64,000 nucleotides of DNA from a virus. The notes beneath the pieces are model-generated. The model did not search any database, was not told the origin of the DNA, and worked only from the letters and a program-made list of their open reading frames with translations. Positions 25,700 to 34,122 of this stretch are shown in pieces. Location of the stretch: IMG/VR virus record IMGVR_UViG_3300046782_000222, positions 1-64,000 of that record, one strand, 5' to 3'. How positions within the stretch are numbered: the first letter of the stretch is position 1; each line of letters opens with the position of its first letter. A program made the position numbers and the translations under genes.

Positions 25700-25783
25700 G
25701 CTCCGGATTGCCCGCTCTTTCCAGAGCACTCCACCTCAGGACCCCCGGCCTTCCTTCCCTCCCAGGAAGTGGCCGGGGGTCCT
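25700..25783 (+). ncRNA. Candidate small RNA between promoter and terminator
   Basis: Transcription from the promoter above should start near 25700 and stop at the hairpin 25738-25783, giving about 85 nt with no ORF. It could be a small RNA or an attenuated leader. The DNA polymerase gene has its own TACAGT box further on. Inference from signals only. Confidence 0.4.
25738..25783 (+). terminator. Long hairpin terminator
   Basis: Perfect 13-bp stem (aggacccccggcc / ggccgggggtcct) enclosing a second small ttcc/ggaa pairing. Confidence 0.7.
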
Positions 25784-25805
25784 CGGCGTGTGAGGGGCCG
25801 GGAGC

Positions 25806-25811
25806 TACAGT
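25806..25811 (+). promoter_or_regulatory. Leaderless -10 box TACAGT
   Basis: Ends 7 nt before the DNA polymerase ATG at 25819; the variant repeat gtcaatggcaatgg overlaps the start codon. Confidence 0.45.
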
Positions 25812-25818
25812 CCCGTCA

Positions 25819-27813
25819 ATGGCAATGGTGGTCGAGCCGTATCTCATCCGCACCCGCCACGACTTGAAGACGGCGGTCGCCCGCTGCTCCCAGTACGACG
25901 CCTTCGTGATCGACGTCGAGACGGACGGCGTCTTCACCAAGACCAACTGGGTCACCTGGGTCGGCCTCGCCACCCATGGTCAGTGCTTCCTCATTCCCAT
26001 CGGGCAGCGTCACGGGCGGCTCATCAAGCGAGCGCACTCGAAGATGGAGCTACCGCCCGACCATCTACGGGCCGTGCTCCAGAACGGCACGCTGTCCATG
26101 CGCAAGGTGAAGGTCAACTACCCGGCCGTGTTCGGGGACCCCGGCGAGCAACTGGACCCTGCTGTCGTCTTCGAGGAGCTACAGCCTCTGCTGTTCAGTG
26201 ACCAGATCAAGATCGGCCACAACGTCAAGTTCGACCTGATGACGGTGTCCAAGTACTACGGCGGCGAGCTACCACCAGGGCCGTACGAGGACACGATGAT
26301 CATGCAGCACGTCGTGGACGAGAACCGGCGCCTCTACGACTTGAAGGAGTGCGTACTAGACATGCTCCGGGTGGTAGGTCTGGATCAGCGCCGGACCTAT
26401 TACCCCAAGCTGGGCAAGACCATCATGAACGAGTCTCTGATGGACGTGGCCCGCTACCTGTCCAAGGACACCTATCTCTGCTGGCTGTTGCGACATCACC
26501 TGCGGGAGCGCTTGAAGAAGCAGGGGCTGGAGTCGGTGTTCCGGCTGGAGATGGACGTGTACCCGGCTGTGATGCGCATGGAGATGAACGGCGCCGCCAT
26601 TGACACTGACGAGATGCAGGCGGTGGGCGCCGACCTGCGCCAGCAGATCACCCTCATCGAGAACCGGGCCTGGCAGATCGCTGACGGACCGTTCCAGATG
26701 ACGGATGTGAACAAGAAGCGGGAGCTTCTGTTCATGCCCAAGGACAAGGTCAAGGGTGGGCAGGGCTTGAAGCCGCTCACCTGGACGGCCAAGACCGGCG
26801 TGCCCCAGTTGAACCAGTTCACCCTGGAGCACTACAGCGAGACGAACGAGCTAGCCCGGCTGTTCAGTGAGTGGAGCGCCGCCGCCAAGCTGCACTCCAC
26901 CTATATCGTGGGCCTGCGGGACCGGATGCACGAGCGGGACGGTCAACATTACGTTTACACATCATTCACACAACAGGGCACGGTGACAGGGCGTCTGAGC
27001 AGCCGTGACCCCAACGTCCAGAACATCCCCACCGACTCCTCGATCCGGGGGCTATTCATCGCCCCGGACGGGCAGATCCTCATCGTGGCTGACTACGACC
27101 AGATCGAGTTGCGGGTGATCGCCCACTTCTCGGGGGACCCGGTCATGCAGGGCATCTTCCAGCGGGGTGAGGACATCCACGCTGGTACAGCGGCTGCGGT
27201 GCTGGGCAAGGAGATCGAGGAAGTCACCCCCATCGAGCGCTCCAAGATCGGCAAGCCCCTCAACTTCGCCGTGGGCTACGGCGCAGGCTGGCAGAAGGTC
27301 GCCGCCATGTCCGGTACCAGCGAGCGCCAGGCCAAGCTCTTCGTGCGTCGGTACTACGAGCGCTTCGCCATGATCCAGCCCTGGAAGCGCCGGGTCCTGC
27401 TGGAGGCGTGGAAGCGGGGGGACCCCAAGAACCCCTACGGGCAGCCCCCATTTGTGACAACACTTCTGGGACGTAAGCGCAGGTTGCCGGAGCTTTACAG
27501 CGGCGACAACGCCTTGAAGTCGAGGGCTGAGCGGCAGGCCATCAACCACCGGGTGCAGGGCACAGCGGCCGAGATCATGAAGATCGCCATCATCCGGGTG
27601 GACCGGGCCTTCCAGGACACGCCGTACCAGATGCTGATGACTGTTCATGACGAACTGCTGTCGGCCGTCCCCGAAGCCGAGGCTGAGCAGGCGAAAGCGG
27701 CCGTTGTGACAGCGATGTCCGGGATATGCTTCGCCAACGGAGATCCGATTCTCAACGTCCCACTGGTGGTGTCATGCGGAACAGCGAAGAGGTGGAGCGA
27801 GGCCAAGGGGTAA
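25819..27813 (+). CDS. Family A DNA polymerase with 3'-5' exonuclease
   Basis: 664 residues from ATG 25819 (ATG 25825 also possible). The exonuclease domain has D32 and E34 (FVIDVETDG) and a later IGHNVKFDL motif. Polymerase motif A is ADYDQIELR with D425, motif B is RSKIGKPLNFAVGYG, and motif C is VHDE at 609-612. These are the full catalytic sets for synthesis and proofreading. There is no 5'-nuclease domain. Main replicative polymerase of the phage. Confidence 0.93.
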   Translation: MAMVVEPYLIRTRHDLKTAVARCSQYDAFVIDVETDGVFTKTNWVTWVGLATHGQCFLIPIGQRHGRLIKRAHSKMELPPDHLRAVLQNGTLSMRKVKVNYPAVFGDPGEQLDPAVVFEELQPLLFSDQIKIGHNVKFDLMTVSKYYGGELPPGPYEDTMIMQHVVDENRRLYDLKECVLDMLRVVGLDQRRTYYPKLGKTIMNESLMDVARYLSKDTYLCWLLRHHLRERLKKQGLESVFRLEMDVYPAVMRMEMNGAAIDTDEMQAVGADLRQQITLIENRAWQIADGPFQMTDVNKKRELLFMPKDKVKGGQGLKPLTWTAKTGVPQLNQFTLEHYSETNELARLFSEWSAAAKLHSTYIVGLRDRMHERDGQHYVYTSFTQQGTVTGRLSSRDPNVQNIPTDSSIRGLFIAPDGQILIVADYDQIELRVIAHFSGDPVMQGIFQRGEDIHAGTAAAVLGKEIEEVTPIERSKIGKPLNFAVGYGAGWQKVAAMSGTSERQAKLFVRRYYERFAMIQPWKRRVLLEAWKRGDPKNPYGQPPFVTTLLGRKRRLPELYSGDNALKSRAERQAINHRVQGTAAEIMKIAIIRVDRAFQDTPYQMLMTVHDELLSAVPEAEAEQAKAAVVTAMSGICFANGDPILNVPLVVSCGTAKRWSEAKG

Positions 27814-28133
27814 CCCTGACGAGCTTGCGGCGGGCCTTCCTCATCGACATGTCCTGGCCGGTCGGCAGTGATGCCATCGCCCGGCTGTTCGACCTGCCTG
27901 CGGCCTCAGCCGAGGTGCTGGAGGCCGAGGTCGGGGACTCTCGTGCCCGCATGGGCCGGTTCACTCGCAACGGGAAGCTGTGCGCCATCCTGACCCAGGC
28001 TGCCCGGGACTGCGAGGCCGTGCTCAGCGTGGTGGAGGACGAAGATGAGCGGGTGGCCTGGCTGGCGACGTACGCTCTGGCCGTCATGAACCTCTTGGAG
28101 ATGGCAGGTGAGATCGAGGTGACGGCAGCGTGA
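27774..28133 (+). CDS. Hypothetical helical protein
   Basis: 119 residues from ATG 27774, overlapping the polymerase end by 40 bases. Helical and acidic, with a pattern suggesting an HTH near 15-40 (LIDMSWPVGSDAIARLFDLP). Overlaps the next gene by four bases. No family recognised. Confidence 0.6.
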   Translation: MRNSEEVERGQGVTLTSLRRAFLIDMSWPVGSDAIARLFDLPAASAEVLEAEVGDSRARMGRFTRNGKLCAILTQAARDCEAVLSVVEDEDERVAWLATYALAVMNLLEMAGEIEVTAA

Positions 28134-28558
28134 GCGCACAGGATTGGTACCGCAGGGCACTGGGAGGAGGGTCGCCAGCGCCTGCGGCCCCCCAAGCGTA
28201 CGTGCCCCAGCAGCAGGTCCCAGCGGGCTATCAGGCCCCTCCGGGCTACCAACTGGTGCCCGTCCAGCAGCCCAACGGCAACGGGGCCATCCCCTGGAGC
28301 CAGATCCAACAGCAGCAGGTGCCGAACATCGACACCCGCACCATCCCTCGTGGTGCTGTGACACCAGAGAACTTCCTGGAGATGGCGAAGTTCTGGAGGG
28401 GTGGCGAGGGGCAGAAGGCGGCGCTCGACTGCCCGCAGTGCGGAGGGGTGCTCTTCCGTCGCTTCGAGGGCAGGCGTGAAGCCGCACCACTGTGTGAGTC
28501 GTGCGGCTTCAACGGCCTCTTCGTGCAGGGTCAGGGAGCCGTCGCCGTCAACGGGTGA
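28130..28558 (+). CDS. Gln/Pro-rich protein with C-terminal zinc ribbon
   Basis: 142 residues from GTG 28130, overlapping the previous stop. The N-terminal two thirds are low-complexity, rich in Pro, Gln and Gly. A C-terminal ribbon, CPQCGG...CESCGF, has two CxxC knuckles. It may tether a nucleic acid to a replication partner. Confidence 0.6.
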   Translation: MSAQDWYRRALGGGSPAPAAPQAYVPQQQVPAGYQAPPGYQLVPVQQPNGNGAIPWSQIQQQQVPNIDTRTIPRGAVTPENFLEMAKFWRGGEGQKAALDCPQCGGVLFRRFEGRREAAPLCESCGFNGLFVQGQGAVAVNG

Positions 28559-28749
28559 AACGCCGCCATGTGAGCGTCATACTCTTCACGAGAGTGCATG
28601 GTACGGTCGATGTTGGAGGCCTGGATGCCGTAGTGGGCAACACACAGGCGGCATGCCAGGCCTCTCTTGCTCCCGTCCACGAGCGCTAGCTCGACCGGCT
28701 CACGCCAGGGCAGTTCGGGGAAGGTCGCTTCGAGTTCGTCGTCAGTCAC
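28531..28749 (-). CDS. Small antisense-oriented zinc-finger-like protein
   Basis: 72 residues from GTG (28749-28747). It contains CRLCVAHYG and two later His residues spaced like a C2H2-type finger (H near 52 and 63-64). Codon choice (GAG CTA, GAG TAT GAC) matches phage genes. A TAGGAT box lies 7 nt before the start. Its 3' end overlaps the convergent neighbour by 28 bases. Confidence 0.55.
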   Translation of the reverse strand: MTDDELEATFPELPWREPVELALVDGSKRGLACRLCVAHYGIQASNIDRTMHSREEYDAHMAAFHPLTATAP

Positions 28750-28756
28750 GTACGGA

Positions 28757-28762
28757 ATCCTA
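28757..28762 (-). promoter_or_regulatory. Leaderless -10 box TAGGAT (minus strand)
   Basis: Ends 7 nt before GTG 28749 on the minus strand, back to back with the box for the recombinase gene. Confidence 0.4.
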
Positions 28763-28769
28763 CGAGGAG

Positions 28770-28775
28770 TACCGT
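28770..28775 (+). promoter_or_regulatory. Leaderless -10 box TACCGT
   Basis: Ends 7 nt before ATG 28783, which has no ribosome-binding site. Confidence 0.4.
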
Positions 28776-28782
28776 AGGCCGG

Positions 28783-29853
28783 ATGCCTGACACATCTCTC
28801 GACACGGTGCTGACGAGGGTCAACAAGAACCTCGGGGAAGGGACCCTCATCCGGGGGTCCGACTTGAAGAACCACCAGATCCCCCGCATCACGTCCGGGT
28901 CGTTGGCCCTGGACATGGCGCTGGGCGGCGGCTGGGCCATGAACTGTTGGTCCGAGCTTCTGGGTGAACCGTCCCATGGGAAAACGGTTCTCGCTCTCAA
29001 AACGATCGCCGCCAACCAACGTATCCACAAGCGTTTCCACACCCTGTGGATAGCCGCCGAGCCGTTCGTACCCGCCTGGGCCGAGACGTGCGAGGTCGAT
29101 CTCGACCGGGTGATGATCGCTGACACCCGGGTGATGGAGGACGCCTACCAGATCGTCTGCGAGATGATCGACGGGCGCCTCGTGGACGCCGTCGTCATCG
29201 ACTCACTCTCTTCGCTCACGCCCACCGAGGAGGACGAGAAGGCCATGGACGACTGGCAGGTGGGCCTCGGCGCTCGCCTGACGGGCAAGTTCATGCGCAA
29301 GTCCAGCGTGGCCCAGCGCCGCAGCCTCACCGAGCCGGACCGCAACTGCTTCGGGCTGATCATCTCGCAGTGGCGGGAGAAGATCGGCGTGATGTACGGC
29401 GACAACCGAGTCAGCCCCAACGGGCGGGCCAAGGAGTTCTTCTTCATGACCCGGGTGGAGGTGCGCCGGGATGACTGGCTGGGGCCGGACAAGCACCGGG
29501 TGGGCCAGACGTTCAAGGCCCGCATCATCAAGAACAAGACGGCGCCGCCCCAGCGCTCAGCCGTGTTCGACTTCTACTGGGAGGACGACGGCAACCACCG
29601 GGCCGGGCGTTATGACATCGGGAAGATGCTGGCCAACATCGGCATGGACCTGGGTGTCGTGGAGTTGAAGGGGGCCTGGTACTACTTTGCTGGGCAGAAG
29701 TGGAACGGCAAGGAGAAGTTCTGGGAGGCAGTCGATCAGGATGAGTTGTTACAACGAGGTCTGGCCAAGGCCATCCGTGGCCTCGCCCTGCCGGGCATTG
29801 ACATTGACGACCCCGCCCCGGCCAAGGCCAGGCGGGCGTTGAAGCGTGCCTAA
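28783..29853 (+). CDS. RecA/UvsX-like recombinase
   Basis: 356 residues from ATG 28783. Walker A GEPSHGKT at 61-68, Walker B-like VDAVVIDSLSSL near 135-146, and a 'GLIISQWREKIGVMYG' segment matching the RecA L1/L2 area. It drives strand exchange in replication-linked recombination. Contains a clean AGTTGTTACAACG site near its 3' end. Confidence 0.85.
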   Translation: MPDTSLDTVLTRVNKNLGEGTLIRGSDLKNHQIPRITSGSLALDMALGGGWAMNCWSELLGEPSHGKTVLALKTIAANQRIHKRFHTLWIAAEPFVPAWAETCEVDLDRVMIADTRVMEDAYQIVCEMIDGRLVDAVVIDSLSSLTPTEEDEKAMDDWQVGLGARLTGKFMRKSSVAQRRSLTEPDRNCFGLIISQWREKIGVMYGDNRVSPNGRAKEFFFMTRVEVRRDDWLGPDKHRVGQTFKARIIKNKTAPPQRSAVFDFYWEDDGNHRAGRYDIGKMLANIGMDLGVVELKGAWYYFAGQKWNGKEKFWEAVDQDELLQRGLAKAIRGLALPGIDIDDPAPAKARRALKRA

Positions 29854-30127
29854 GCCCTGGCAGAAGCAAGAGTCCCGGCTCGCCAACCTCCTTGGGGGCA
29901 CTCGCAACGCCGGGTCCGGCAACGGCTGGGTCAGGAAGGCCGACGTGCGCAATGTGGACTGGTTGGTGGAGGCCAAGACCACCGACAACAAGGGGTACCG
30001 CATCACCCTCCAGGAACTGCTCACCTTGGGCCACCAGGCCGACGTGGAGGGGCGCAAGCCTGCGTTCTGCATCGAGATCCAGGGCCACAACTACGTGGTG
30101 CTGCGAGAGCAGGAGTGGGAGCGGTGA
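29846..30127 (+). CDS. PD-(D/E)XK nuclease, Holliday-resolvase-like
   Basis: 93 residues from GTG 29846. The motif set GSGNG, then D33, D38 and EAK (42-44) in DVRNVDWLVEAKT fits a small PD-(D/E)XK resolvase or nuclease. It overlaps RecA by 8 bases, consistent with a recombination role. Confidence 0.7.
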   Translation: MPKPWQKQESRLANLLGGTRNAGSGNGWVRKADVRNVDWLVEAKTTDNKGYRITLQELLTLGHQADVEGRKPAFCIEIQGHNYVVLREQEWER

Positions 30128-31137
30128 GCGTGTCGAAGAGGGTGCTCATCGAGACACGCAACCTCACCGTGGGGGACGAGACGGTCATCCTCTCCGACGT
30201 GCGCAAGCACGTGCTCAGACAGAGTCAGGAGCCTGAGCCGGACCGGCGCCAGGACATCCTCCATCCCAGCGAGATGGCCAAGGGGGACTGGTGCCACCGG
30301 CACGACTACTACCGCCTCCGGGGCTACCCGGTGGACCCCAAGAGCCAGAACCCCAGCTTCCACATGGAGAACGTGTTCGAGGAGGGGCACGAGATCCACC
30401 ACAAGTGGCAGCGTTGGCTGTGGGAGATGGGCACCCTCTACGGCGTCTTCTACTGCCAGTTGTGTGAACAGTCGTGGTGGGACCGCTCCCCCAAGGAGTG
30501 CTACTACTGCCAGGCCCCGCTCCGGTTCCTGCGGTACCACGAGATCCCCCTGTACGCCGACCACCTGCACATGGGGGGCAAGTCGGACGGCGGGCTGATG
30601 ATCGAGGGCCAACCCTTCCGGCTGCTGGAGATCAAGAGCGTGAGCCTGGGCACTCTCCGGTTCGAGGCGCCCGACCTGTACGAGCGTTATGAGAACAACG
30701 AGAGCCTGGACAAGATCTGGATGGAGATCAACCGGCCCTTCCCCAGCCACATCCGACAGGGCCTGCTCTACCTGTACATGGCGATCCGGGGTGCCACCAG
30801 TGACGTCCCGGTGCCCCACGAGATGGTGTTCATCTACGAGTGGAAGCCCCGCCAGTTGGTGAAGGAGTTCGTGGTCGCCTACCAGCCACGGTGGGTGGAG
30901 AGGATGCTGGCCGGTGCCCAGATGGTCACCGACGCCTTGGACATCGGACGACCACCGCAGCGGCCTCCCTGGGCCGCTGACGAGCAGGTTCGCATCTGTC
31001 GAAGCTGTCCGTACCGTGCTCTATGCTGGAAACTGAACCATGAACAACACCAAGACCATCCGACGCCGGTCGCAACGCCCGTCAAGCGAGCCGCAGCGAA
31101 TGTTCGCAGGCGTGCTCTTACCAAGCGAGCCTCCTGA
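30124..31137 (+). CDS. Cas4/RecB-like Fe-S exonuclease
   Basis: 337 residues from GTG 30124, overlapping the previous stop. Catalytic residues: D155 (GGKSDGG) and E169-K171 (LEIKS). Cluster cysteines: C57 plus C292, C295 and C301 (CRSCPYRALC), the Cas4/AddB Fe-S pattern. An additional zinc knuckle (C111, C114, C126, C129) is inserted. Phage Cas4-like proteins process DNA ends during recombination. Confidence 0.8.
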   Translation: MSVSKRVLIETRNLTVGDETVILSDVRKHVLRQSQEPEPDRRQDILHPSEMAKGDWCHRHDYYRLRGYPVDPKSQNPSFHMENVFEEGHEIHHKWQRWLWEMGTLYGVFYCQLCEQSWWDRSPKECYYCQAPLRFLRYHEIPLYADHLHMGGKSDGGLMIEGQPFRLLEIKSVSLGTLRFEAPDLYERYENNESLDKIWMEINRPFPSHIRQGLLYLYMAIRGATSDVPVPHEMVFIYEWKPRQLVKEFVVAYQPRWVERMLAGAQMVTDALDIGRPPQRPPWAADEQVRICRSCPYRALCWKLNHEQHQDHPTPVATPVKRAAANVRRRALTKRAS

Positions 31138-31537
31138 GCCGATACCGGCTGTACCCATCGACCTGGCTGAGCTAGCGGACCCGCACCTGATGCGGCTCTT
31201 CTCGTTGTACGTGGCGTGGAACGACTACCTGGACGTGCTGCGGGTGGAGGCCGAGGTGGAGGAGGGCAACGCCGAGGCTGACTTGAAGCTGTTGGAGGCC
31301 ACGTCCATGGCAGGGTGGGGACCCAAGGACAAGGTGACCTTCGCCAGGGCCGAGCGGGACACCGATCCCGAGATCGTCATTGCTCGCCAGCGGGTGACGA
31401 CGGCGTGGTCCCGGCGCAAGGTGCTCATGGTGCTGTGCGGGAACATGGAGCGGGACGCAAGCCTGCTATCGAGGGAGTTGTCACGCCGTATCGGACGAGC
31501 ACCTGTGGAGGGGCGCTATGCAGGATGGAACACCTGA
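31040..31537 (+). CDS. Hypothetical protein of the recombination operon
   Basis: 165 residues from ATG 31040, overlapping the nuclease gene by 98 bases; ATG 31100 would reduce this. TATGCT lies 12 nt before ATG 31040. The helical central part (LFSLYVAWNDYLDVLRVEAEV) resembles helical accessory proteins next to phage Cas4 genes; function unknown. Confidence 0.55.
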   Translation: MNNTKTIRRRSQRPSSEPQRMFAGVLLPSEPPEPIPAVPIDLAELADPHLMRLFSLYVAWNDYLDVLRVEAEVEEGNAEADLKLLEATSMAGWGPKDKVTFARAERDTDPEIVIARQRVTTAWSRRKVLMVLCGNMERDASLLSRELSRRIGRAPVEGRYAGWNT

Positions 31538-31844
31538 GGACGACGTCGTTGCGATCAGGCTGGATGCGGAGGCGTCAGCCGACAGCCAGGTGGTGCCCGA
31601 GGACGACGAGGCCGACCTGCTGCGCATCCAGCGGCTCTACAGCACGACCGACGCCATGGTGTGGGCCACCGAGTGGTGCATCGTGGCCCGCAAGCTGGAG
31701 TACCTGGGCAAGCCGTTGATCGATGAGGGCTGGATGGTGGGGTGGTTCGCCAACGCCATCGAGATCGGACGAGAGGCCGGGTATCGCAAGGCCATGGAGT
31801 CCATTGACACTGACGATGGTCGGGGACGGGAGTTCACACGATGA
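31518..31844 (+). CDS. Hypothetical acidic protein
   Basis: 108 residues from ATG 31518 with GGAGGGG upstream. Acidic N-terminus and a helical core (WATEWCIVARKLEYLG). The doubled motif cattgacactgac lies near its 3' end at 31802. No family recognised. Confidence 0.6.
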   Translation: MQDGTPEDDVVAIRLDAEASADSQVVPEDDEADLLRIQRLYSTTDAMVWATEWCIVARKLEYLGKPLIDEGWMVGWFANAIEIGREAGYRKAMESIDTDDGRGREFTR

Positions 31845-32086
31845 TCTGTTCGCTGTGTGAGGAGCCGATGGGCAATGAGTCTTCGGCCAACAACAACCCG
31901 GTCGCTCCGATGCACCGGGTGTGCGCACTGCGCTCTGTCATGGGGGGCATCGGCCACTTGATCGCCCACGAGTACTGGTGTCTCCAGCAAGGCGATCCGG
32001 ACGCCGGGTTGACGTGGCACCAGAGCGCCCGGTTGGTGGAGCACTACATCCAGGTGATGGGTGTCGAGACGGCGGCAGCCAAGTGA
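31841..32086 (+). CDS. Small zinc-binding-like protein
   Basis: 81 residues, ATG overlapping the previous stop. CSLCEEP at the start plus H25/C28 (MHRVCALR) give a plausible zinc site; the rest is helical. Resembles small phage HNH-like or zinc-knuckle proteins without the catalytic residues. Confidence 0.6.
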   Translation: MICSLCEEPMGNESSANNNPVAPMHRVCALRSVMGGIGHLIAHEYWCLQQGDPDAGLTWHQSARLVEHYIQVMGVETAAAK

Positions 32087-32514
32087 CCGCCCTCGTGCTC
32101 ATCCCCGCTCATACTCCCGGCCTTCCCGAGGACGCCCACCTCACCCTGGTGTGGCCTGGGGAGAAGCCTGGCACCGACGTGTTGTCAGCACTCGCCATCA
32201 TCGGGGCCAACTTCTCCCGTACCACCCTCGCCTTCGGGGCCAAGGTGATCGGCGCTGCCTTCTTCGGGGAGAAGCGCAACGAGCCGGTCCTGTTGTCTGA
32301 ACTGACCTCCGAACTGGCGCTCATGCGAGCCGCCGTCCAGCAGTACAGCCAGTCCGAGCACACCGAGTTCCGCCCTCACGTGGCTGTCCCTGGTCTGACA
32401 CCGAAGATGCTCAACGTGAAGACCCGGCCACGCCTCCTGTACTTCAACCAGTTGGCCTTGTGGCCTGCCAGCCAGGGGTCCGCAGGGGCCGTGACCTGGT
32501 GGTTGGGGTCCTGA
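32083..32514 (+). CDS. 2H phosphoesterase-like protein (2'-5' RNA ligase / Acb1-type fold)
   Basis: 143 residues from GTG 32083, overlapping the previous stop. Two motifs are spaced as in the 2H superfamily: H19-L-T21-L after a short N-terminal strand, and H99-V-A101-V near the C-terminus (FRPHVAV). The second Thr/Ser is replaced by Ala. Members act on 2',3'-cyclic phosphates, 2'-5' linkages, or cyclic oligonucleotides (phage Acb1). The substrate here is unknown. Confidence 0.65.
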   Translation: MTALVLIPAHTPGLPEDAHLTLVWPGEKPGTDVLSALAIIGANFSRTTLAFGAKVIGAAFFGEKRNEPVLLSELTSELALMRAAVQQYSQSEHTEFRPHVAVPGLTPKMLNVKTRPRLLYFNQLALWPASQGSAGAVTWWLGS

Positions 32515-32915
32515 TGGTCAATCGATCGAAGAAGACGGGAACCGAGCACGAGTCCAAGAGCGTCATCTGGTTGAAGCGCAACGGGTGGCCCTACGCCCGG
32601 CGCATCACCATGAAGGGGCAGCGAGACGAGGGAGACATCGACCTGGGCAACGGCATCCCGGTGATGATCGAGGCCAAGAACGAGAAGACGATCAGCCTGG
32701 CTCAGTACATCAAGGAGATGGACGCTCAGATCGTCAACGCCGACGCCGAGACGGGCTTCGTCATCATCAAGCGTAGGGGAACCACGGACGTGGGGAAGTA
32801 CTACGCTCTGACAACTGTCGAACATGCGAACGACCTGCTACGGAGAGTGTACAAGGTTCGGAAACGTCGGCTGATCCGTACGACCCATTCCGATCCGTCC
32901 TCCAACGGCGCATGA
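32514..32915 (+). CDS. PD-(D/E)XK nuclease
   Basis: 133 residues from ATG 32514, overlapping the previous stop. GDIDLGNGIPVMIEAKNE contains D41/D43 and E53-A-K55, the PD-(D/E)XK core; an upstream Glu (E11 or E13) may complete the site. Third nuclease of this fold in the block. Basic C-terminus. Confidence 0.7.
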   Translation: MVNRSKKTGTEHESKSVIWLKRNGWPYARRITMKGQRDEGDIDLGNGIPVMIEAKNEKTISLAQYIKEMDAQIVNADAETGFVIIKRRGTTDVGKYYALTTVEHANDLLRRVYKVRKRRLIRTTHSDPSSNGA

Positions 32916-32922
32916 TGGAGGC

Positions 32923-33213
32923 ATGGCAAGGAGCAGCTACGAGATCCTGGATAGGTACGAACTTCCGTGCCCAGCGTGCCAGGGCATCGGTTGCGTGAAC
33001 TGCCGTAATGGTTCCGTCCCGGTGTACACCCTGGTCAGCGGCCGATCGAAGGTGCGTTGCAACGCTTTCGGCCACGTCATGTTGGGCAAGACCGAACGAC
33101 CCACGAACGCAAGGGACCTACCCCAGGTCGCCTGGTGCAGCCGCTGCCAATGGCAGCAGGTTCACACGGACGTCCCCGAGGCTTATGATCTGGAGGCCGA
33201 ACACACCGCCTAG
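32923..33213 (+). CDS. DnaJ-type zinc-finger protein
   Basis: 96 residues from ATG 32923 with GATGGAGG upstream. CPACQGIGCVNC mimics the DnaJ/phage zinc-hinge motif; a further Cys pair (CSRC) lies near residue 75. Likely a metal-binding nucleic-acid or folding accessory protein. Confidence 0.6.
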   Translation: MARSSYEILDRYELPCPACQGIGCVNCRNGSVPVYTLVSGRSKVRCNAFGHVMLGKTERPTNARDLPQVAWCSRCQWQQVHTDVPEAYDLEAEHTA

Positions 33214-33222
33214 GAGGTCGCC

Positions 33223-33807
33223 ATGGACCTGACCACCATCACCGTTCCCGAGGACGTAGCCGAAGAGCGAGTCCGAGAGTACGAGGTGGCGGTCAGGGAA
33301 CGGCGAGACGCCGAGGACCAAGCCATCCTCTCGGCGTACAAGGCGGCGGCTCGTGGCCTCCCGATCATCATGCTCCCGCAGGTGATCAAGGCCGGGGGCT
33401 TCTTCTCCGATGACCACCCGGTGTGCCCCCGACTCCCGAAGCTCGCCATCGCCCGAGCCGACGCCCGCACCTGCTGGGTGGACAGCCGCTCGAACGAGAT
33501 CGTCTACCGGGACAGCAACCGGGTGCAGAACCGGGGCGCTCTCGTCGCCCCGCACTCGGTGTCAGTGTCAGTGCCCGGGAATCGCTGGTGGCGCTCCGCT
33601 CAGACCATCGTGCCCCACGTCCCGCCCCGGCACCGGCCCAAGCGAGGCCGCATCGGCAGCTTCCACGTCCTGTGGGAGGTCGAGGAGTGGACCAACGTGG
33701 CGCCCATCGACCCGGCGCTGCTGCGCCACATCCGGGGCGACCTGTGGAGCGTGCTCGCTGTGTGGGACCTGACGGACCTGGAGCGGGCTGTACTCTCGGC
33801 CCGATGA
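33223..33807 (+). CDS. Hypothetical protein
   Basis: 194 residues from ATG 33223 with a strong AGGAGG 7 nt upstream. N-terminal helix of charged residues (EERVREYEVAVRERRDAED), then a beta-rich domain with many Val/Trp. No family recognised. The doubled motif gtcagtgtcagtg occurs inside it at 33560. Confidence 0.6.
   Translation: MDLTTITVPEDVAEERVREYEVAVRERRDAEDQAILSAYKAAARGLPIIMLPQVIKAGGFFSDDHPVCPRLPKLAIARADARTCWVDSRSNEIVYRDSNRVQNRGALVAPHSVSVSVPGNRWWRSAQTIVPHVPPRHRPKRGRIGSFHVLWEVEEWTNVAPIDPALLRHIRGDLWSVLAVWDLTDLERAVLSAR
33791..33796 (+). promoter_or_regulatory. Leaderless -10 box TACTCT
   Basis: Ends 7 nt before ATG 33804. Confidence 0.4.
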
Positions 33808-34109
33808 TCCGTGTCGAGTCTCGTGGTTCGATATGGCTGATCGACCAGGACCTGGGTCGGTACATGCGACTCCCGAAGCACGAGATACCACGAGATCCAG
33901 AGTGGTCGCTTGGCTGGCTGTCCGACCTGGAGTGGCATCCCTTCGAGTCGTGGTGGATCACCACCGAGAGCTTCGGCGCCAAAGACGACAACGGGACGCT
34001 CTTCCTGTACGCACCGCCCACGCTCGTGATCCGACCGTCCGACTCCCGTCGCAAGGTGTACGCCCCGGACGCCTACATCCAGAACCATGATGTGACAGCA
34101 ACACCGTAG
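33804..34109 (+). CDS. Hypothetical protein
   Basis: 101 residues from ATG 33804, overlapping the previous stop. Rich in Trp (WSLGWL, WW) and beta-prone; likely globular. No motif recognised. Last gene before the tail-fibre block. Confidence 0.55.
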   Translation: MIRVESRGSIWLIDQDLGRYMRLPKHEIPRDPEWSLGWLSDLEWHPFESWWITTESFGAKDDNGTLFLYAPPTLVIRPSDSRRKVYAPDAYIQNHDVTATP

Positions 34110-34122
34110 GTCCCTGGCGCTG

